This document shows positions 59,080 to 64,000 of a DNA stretch of 64,000 nucleotides, piece after piece (position 1 is the stretch's first letter; each line of letters begins with the position of its first letter). Source of the stretch: Solea solea (Eukaryota > Chordata > Actinopteri > Pleuronectiformes > Soleidae); contig NC_081139.1 in assembly GCF_958295425.1 (NCBI RefSeq), forward strand, positions 14,149,888 through 14,213,887, read 5' to 3'. The notes under the pieces are model-generated. The model had not been told where the DNA came from and did no database searches. It worked only from the letters and a program-made list of their open reading frames with translations. The translations under genes were made by a program, and so were the position numbers.

Positions 59080-61130
59080 CTCCATTAGACCGTCACTACT
59101 GACATGACTGCAAAGTCAGTATGACAATTTGCAGGTTTGTTCCTTCATGCTCAGATTCATGTGAGCAATGTAAATTAAGCACAGCCCACTCAACTTGATT
59201 AGTGATGCTGTGTGTAGTTGTGTACTGTACTTGCACGCTCGTTTCTGCCAGCTCCATCCTCCCTCTTCCCTCCTGCCCTCCATAATTTATGACATTGTTA
59301 ATAAAAGAAAGTGTTTAACAGAGAGGAATTTCAAGCACGGAGGAACTGATTGGGTCTTCTCTCATACTAAATGACTGCAGATTGCGACCACAAAACATAG
59401 ACAAAGATGCAAAGGAAGGCGGGAGATGGAGACTGGGCAGCAGGAGAAGAAGAAGAGCGACAAGGTCAAAGCAGGTAATAACTTTTTTTTTTTATTGCAT
59501 GTCGGGTCAATAAATAAAAGAACTATAATTCCTGCATTGACCTAATCAATGTCTGATTTACCCAGGCTCATTAATTCATTTGACTTGCAAGGAATGAAAG
59601 TATGCAATGTGAGCCACTGCTCTGAGATGATTCATCCTCACAGTCCAAACCCCCCCAAAAACATTGGGTGTGGGCGAAGTAGCACGGTGTGATCAAGGAA
59701 CCATTAGCTACAGACTGATTAGCTACAGGGCAGCAAAATATCCAGAAATGTCATGTTAACAAGCTTGAGGCAAATAACTGCCTAACAAACCTGCCTGTCT
59801 GTGTCATTCTCAAGTTTTGTAATGTGAAATGACTAAATTCTTTCTTTAATTGTGTTTAGTTGGTAATCCGCACTGTACGTGATCATACAACAGGAAGTGA
59901 CTGCAAGCAGTTTCCTTTGGAAAGAGTGATTTTAAAATTCAGAGCCTTTTCATAAAAAAGAAACATAACAAAACAAATAATCCACCATCTTGCATAACTG
60001 CACCTCACCCTTCACTTAGACTCGCCTGTGGATGACTTGAATAAATTAACAATAATGTTTGTTAAGGTTTTACGTAATACCTGACCAGCCAGATGTTGGC
60101 AGCGGTGCATGCTCTGCCCTGAGCTGCTGGGTTCACACTGAAACCCTCAAACACTTGGGTTGGTTATGCATACACACAGCCTCAGTCTGGCGAGCGCTAC
60201 CTCCAGCTGTTACACGGAACACGGCAATCTGTTCTGAATTTGCAAAGGTGGAGGCATCACTCTTCCTGATGAGAGAATAATGGACTTTCTGGTGCCATGC
60301 TATGAAAAGTGCTTTGGAAGTGAAAGGTCACAAAGAATATGGCCAGTAGCTTAGATTTTAAAAGGCTGCAGGACCCTGTGAGAGCACTGCCACTGCTGCT
60401 CTAATTCATCTGAGTGCCATTAACAGGTAAAATATTGCTGTCATTAGATTCAGGATGAAGTCACGTTAGTGGGCATCCGGGGCCTGGCTGAAGTCATCCC
60501 CTGGACCACTGACAGCCTGGGTTAGAGCCTATGCTGGCCCGAGATAGAGTGATCCCTGTTCAGGGCCAATGTGGCCATTAATGTTGGATGAGCGTAGCCT
60601 CATTGAAATGCATAAAAGATGGAGGGGGGACTCAGGTAGTGGCTGCGTCCCCTGATCGTTCCAGCCACTGTGAGCTCATTATTGACAGAGCCATGGGTCA
60701 CCACTAGTGTTATAGGACCAGGCCAATTTTGAAACCTGCCAGTAATTAAAAAAGGACTAAGAACACTGCAGTAACCAGAGCTACAGTGACATCTAAGTTA
60801 TTATCCTGACATTTCATCTTTATTATAGCAATTTTAAATTCATTTCATTTTCATCAAAGCTGGGACTGGCAGCAATAAATGCAGATGATATTTATGTCTA
60901 AATTAAACATTCATCTGCAGATACTGTGAACCAGTGGAAATGTGGACTCCTAATTCAGTAGTGAACAGTGACTCAAGATTTACTTGTGTTGTATTTGAGT
61001 TTTTCTATTTTGTTCATATTAGACAACATTACAGAGGAAAACATGGTACTTCCCACGTTAATATAAGTGGAAAAACAAGGCTAAGAAACACAGTTCAAGA
61101 TTTGCTTTGTGTTTAAAATGTGAATTACCA
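59080..61130. other. Non-coding stretch, possible conserved regulatory sequence
   Basis: No ORF above 75 codons and no repeat recognised. The block about 60360-60720 is unusually even in composition and not simple sequence, as conserved non-coding elements often are, but conservation cannot be judged from one genome. Confidence 0.3.
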
Positions 61131-61143
61131 CAACTCTTGCACT

Positions 61144-61304
61144 TTATGTTTGTCTAGTTGTACTCTTGTATTTCTATGTTTGTATTGTAGTTGTTGTCTT
61201 CCTGTTTTTATTTAACTATGATGTGTGCTGCTGCCTTTCTTGGCCAGGTCACCCTGGTGAAAGAGATCTTGATCTCAATGGGTCTTTTATCTGGTAAATA
61301 AAGG
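61144..61304 (+). repeat. 3'-end fragment of a teleost retroelement
   Basis: CTTTCTTGGCCAGGTCACCC, GAGATCTTGATCTCAATGGG and GGTAAATAAAGGAG match in style the 3' terminal sequence seen repeatedly in fish genomes. The included AATAAA would be its polyadenylation signal. Its family is not certain. Confidence 0.5.
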
Positions 61305-61309
61305 AGAAA

Positions 61310-63351
61310 AAAACCCAAAAAACTAATTGATATTGATAATTATTGTGGTAAAGCTCAGATAATTAGAGTTTTACTCCTGAGTGAATTTTGAAGAAACCAA
61401 TTCATTGTGTGAACATCCATCAACATATTTGAACATACTAATGAAGACAGCAGTGGATTCAAATCTTCAGGGAGTTGTGATGTAAAATGGCTGATTGGTG
61501 GCATGTTTCCATGTGGGTCCACAGAAATAAAGCCCAGTGTAGATAGAATTTCAAGACCTCATACAACTACACTTTAAACCTGAACAATTCCTTTAAGTAA
61601 AGGACTAAAGTAATTCATCCACCGCTTTCCAGATTCCAGAGTAAGGTGTGAGAGAGCAAAATTCTTATTCTTTTTTTGTTCATGACTGAACTGCACTAAA
61701 GTAGAACTCAACAGATCTACTGTGAGTGAAGAACACAAAGAGTGAATCATATTACCAGTGGAAATAAGACACTTCAACTCTGAAATATTCATAACAGCTC
61801 TTGGCATACAGTACGTAACAAGTAACAGTTTTAAAGCCTCAGACTAAGCAAGATTTACTTGGTGTGCAAGTTCTTGAGAGAAATATATTGACCTAAAGAC
61901 AAAACAAGAAGAGGCAGAGACGACTTTTCACTGTGTGTCACGACACTGCATAACACAACCAACTCTAACAAGCCAGATCAGGATGAAAAGAATTCCTGCC
62001 ATGCTAAAGACACTAAGTGTGAAATTGCTGAGGAATGGCAGCAGAAATAAAGACACCTTGAAATCAATTTTACACAGGTGCCAGAGTCCCAGACTCACAT
62101 CCCGGTGTACAGAAAAGAATGACGCACAACCCTGCAGTTTCTTTAGAAAACACAAAAACAACAAATTCACACGACTGCAGAGCGTGACCTATCCTCACAT
62201 AACCCTCCCAGCTCACCAAAAGTGAAACACAGCCAAACTCACCATATGCCTTCCACCCTCCTAATGATAACAATCCCTCTGTCTGTGTGTCTCAGGTGTG
62301 TTAGAGCAGAAAGAGGAGAGCAGGAAACTCTTCCTGAGATCCTGCTGCCACTTTAACAGCTGCAGTTCAGAGGGAGGTGTCGCTAACAGCTCACTGACTG
62401 CTTACTTCTGTTTACAGAAGGCCCTCTAATTTTTCGGAGCAAAAAACGCCTGTACCTTTAAAGAGCAGGGCGGTGGAAGGACAAGTCAGCTTTACTCCAC
62501 AACACAGACGGTATACGGCTATGTAGGCAAACCACTGGCTCTGATCTGCAGCATTTTCTTGCTTGCCAGGAAACTGCGTGGAGCTGGATCAGTTGTCAAG
62601 ACACAAGATGATCTTAATGCATCACTGTAGACACTGTACTTCCTTCCCTAGAAGAAGCCAGCTGCATGGGAGGCAAAAAGACCGACACATACTGTACGTC
62701 ATCGCAAACTGGCAGCTCCAACTCCAAAGTCTGAGTCCCTGGCTTAAATAAATAATCCCTTGTGCTTGCAGTTGAAATGGTCAGATCATGTTCCCTGGCC
62801 TCTACTATTTCACTGGCAAACCTTTTTTTAAAGTGCCTGCATGTACACACCGTACAGTATGCTAAGGGTTCAACAAGCCAGGGGCCAACCCATGCTGTAA
62901 AACCACGCTTTATGGAGAATTTATTTTTTAAAACTCCTCCTGCAATGCAGATTAAACATTCCCTGCAGATACTGACTTTTGACTTTTCTCCACACACACA
63001 GATGGGATTGGTATGTCGTCAGGCATTGGATGGGAGAAAAGACAGAGCAGCGAGGTCAGAGGAGAGTGAGACCTGCATGTGAGAGGAGGGGGAGTTGTTG
63101 ACGTATGACTCCTATCTCCAGGAATGCACTGCAGGAAGATGACACTGCCTTCATTTGCTCAGACAAAGGTGTGATCAAAGGTCAGTCTTAAAATGTCTCT
63201 AAAATAATACTGTGGAAGGCTTTGTGTGTGTGTTAAGATGCACAGCAAACAGCAGTTGTTTTCCTGCAGCGGCTGAGCTCCACTGAATTATCACTCAGCT
63301 TTTTGCTATCAACAACAGAATCCCACAAATCATTCTTTCAAGGTTAAATGT
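61310..63351. other. Non-coding stretch, no gene recognised
   Basis: ORFs up to 127 codons exist on both strands but have no recognisable family, no codon regularity and no coherent splice sites. No repeat identified. Confidence 0.4.
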
Positions 63352-63580
63352 AGAGCTGCAACTAACGATTATTAATGGGAATAATGACATTCTCAAATGT
63401 CTTGTTTTGTCCACAGACCAAAGATGATTCACTTTTAATGATTTCTTTACATTTACATTTAAGAAGCTGAAACAATGATGAAACAAAGCTTCAAACCGAT
63501 TAATGGATTATCAAAACAGTTGATTATTAATTTAGTAATCGATTAATAATCAATTAATCGAGTAATATTGTTTCAGCTCT
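63352..63580. mobile_element. MITE-like element with AGAGCTG...CAGCTCT ends
   Basis: Left end AGAGCTGCAACTAACGATTA and right end (inverted) AGAGCTGAAACAATATTACT. The interior contains TCAAATGTCTTGTTTTGTCC, ACATTTAAGAAGCTG and AAACCGATTAATGGATTATC. This order is a very common teleost short DNA element. Non-coding and non-autonomous. Confidence 0.8.
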
Positions 63581-64000
63581 AGTTGAATGTTAGGCTTGTT
63601 TTAGACCAAGTTTTTCACAGTATTGGGACAAGATTTTAGCAATTCATCATTGGGAAAAGCTGAATTGGAACTGGAAGTCTTAAAAGGTGACTTATATAAA
63701 ACCTTCTAAACAATTTAGTCAAATATTTTGTAGAAAAAACAACAACAACAAAAAATTTACAATGAAATAAGTTTTTGTAATTTTTCTGCACCTATAAGCA
63801 TTCTTATAGTATCTAGGATTAAGAGATGACGCTCTATTTTGGTATTTGGCCCTCAAACTCTGCTCTCATCAATCTTGTTTGCAGCCAGAGCTAGAAAATC
63901 AGGCTTTTTTTTTTAGCTTAAACTCTCTCTCATAAACACTCAATTATGCTACATGTCTGGCACCAAACAGAAAACTGCTATAATGGAGCATTTAACAGCT

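Noticed and set aside
62614..62997. 127-codon minus-strand ORF
   Set aside because: No recognisable domain, overlaps another ORF on the opposite strand, and there is no neighbouring exon.

Overview
The window is vertebrate nuclear DNA, almost certainly from a ray-finned (teleost) fish and probably a percomorph. The evidence is two spliced vertebrate genes with compact fish-style introns, plus interspersed repeats typical of teleosts: tRNA-derived SINE-like elements, short inverted-repeat elements and many microsatellites. I see no bacterial, viral, CRISPR or phage-like content. All calls come from reading exons, splice sites and protein similarity by eye.

Layout. (1) 1-8.4 kb, plus strand: the complete coding region of acad9 (acyl-CoA dehydrogenase family member 9) in 18 exons, predicted at 632 aa. 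Its start codon lies 39 bases from the left edge, so the promoter is outside the window. (2) 8.4-11.1 kb: a convergent intergenic interval with degraded repeats and one perfect 24-bp hairpin. (3) 11.1-36.5 kb, minus strand: iqsec1 (IQ motif and Sec7 domain ArfGEF 1, BRAG2). I assembled 14 coding exons, including a 30-nt micro-exon and a 65-nt first coding exon. They join in one open frame of 1,121 aa with IQ motif, Sec7, PH and a C-terminal PDZ-binding tail, followed by a long 3' UTR. (4) 36.5-64 kb: about 27 kb in which I find no protein-coding exon I can defend. It lies 5' of the first iqsec1 coding exon and is either upstream intergenic DNA or 5' UTR introns, with repeats and possible regulatory sequence.

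The two genes are convergent (tail to tail) and functionally unrelated: a mitochondrial flavoprotein and complex I assembly factor, and a membrane-associated Arf GEF. No new multi-gene system is visible. The most unusual material is structural: a 63-bp near-perfect palindrome in an iqsec1 intron beside one copy of a 104-bp duplicated segment; a short inverted-repeat element whose interior is an 18-bp minisatellite, inserted with an apparent 5-bp target duplication into an older SINE-like repeat; two other perfect hairpins; and the iqsec1 micro-exon.
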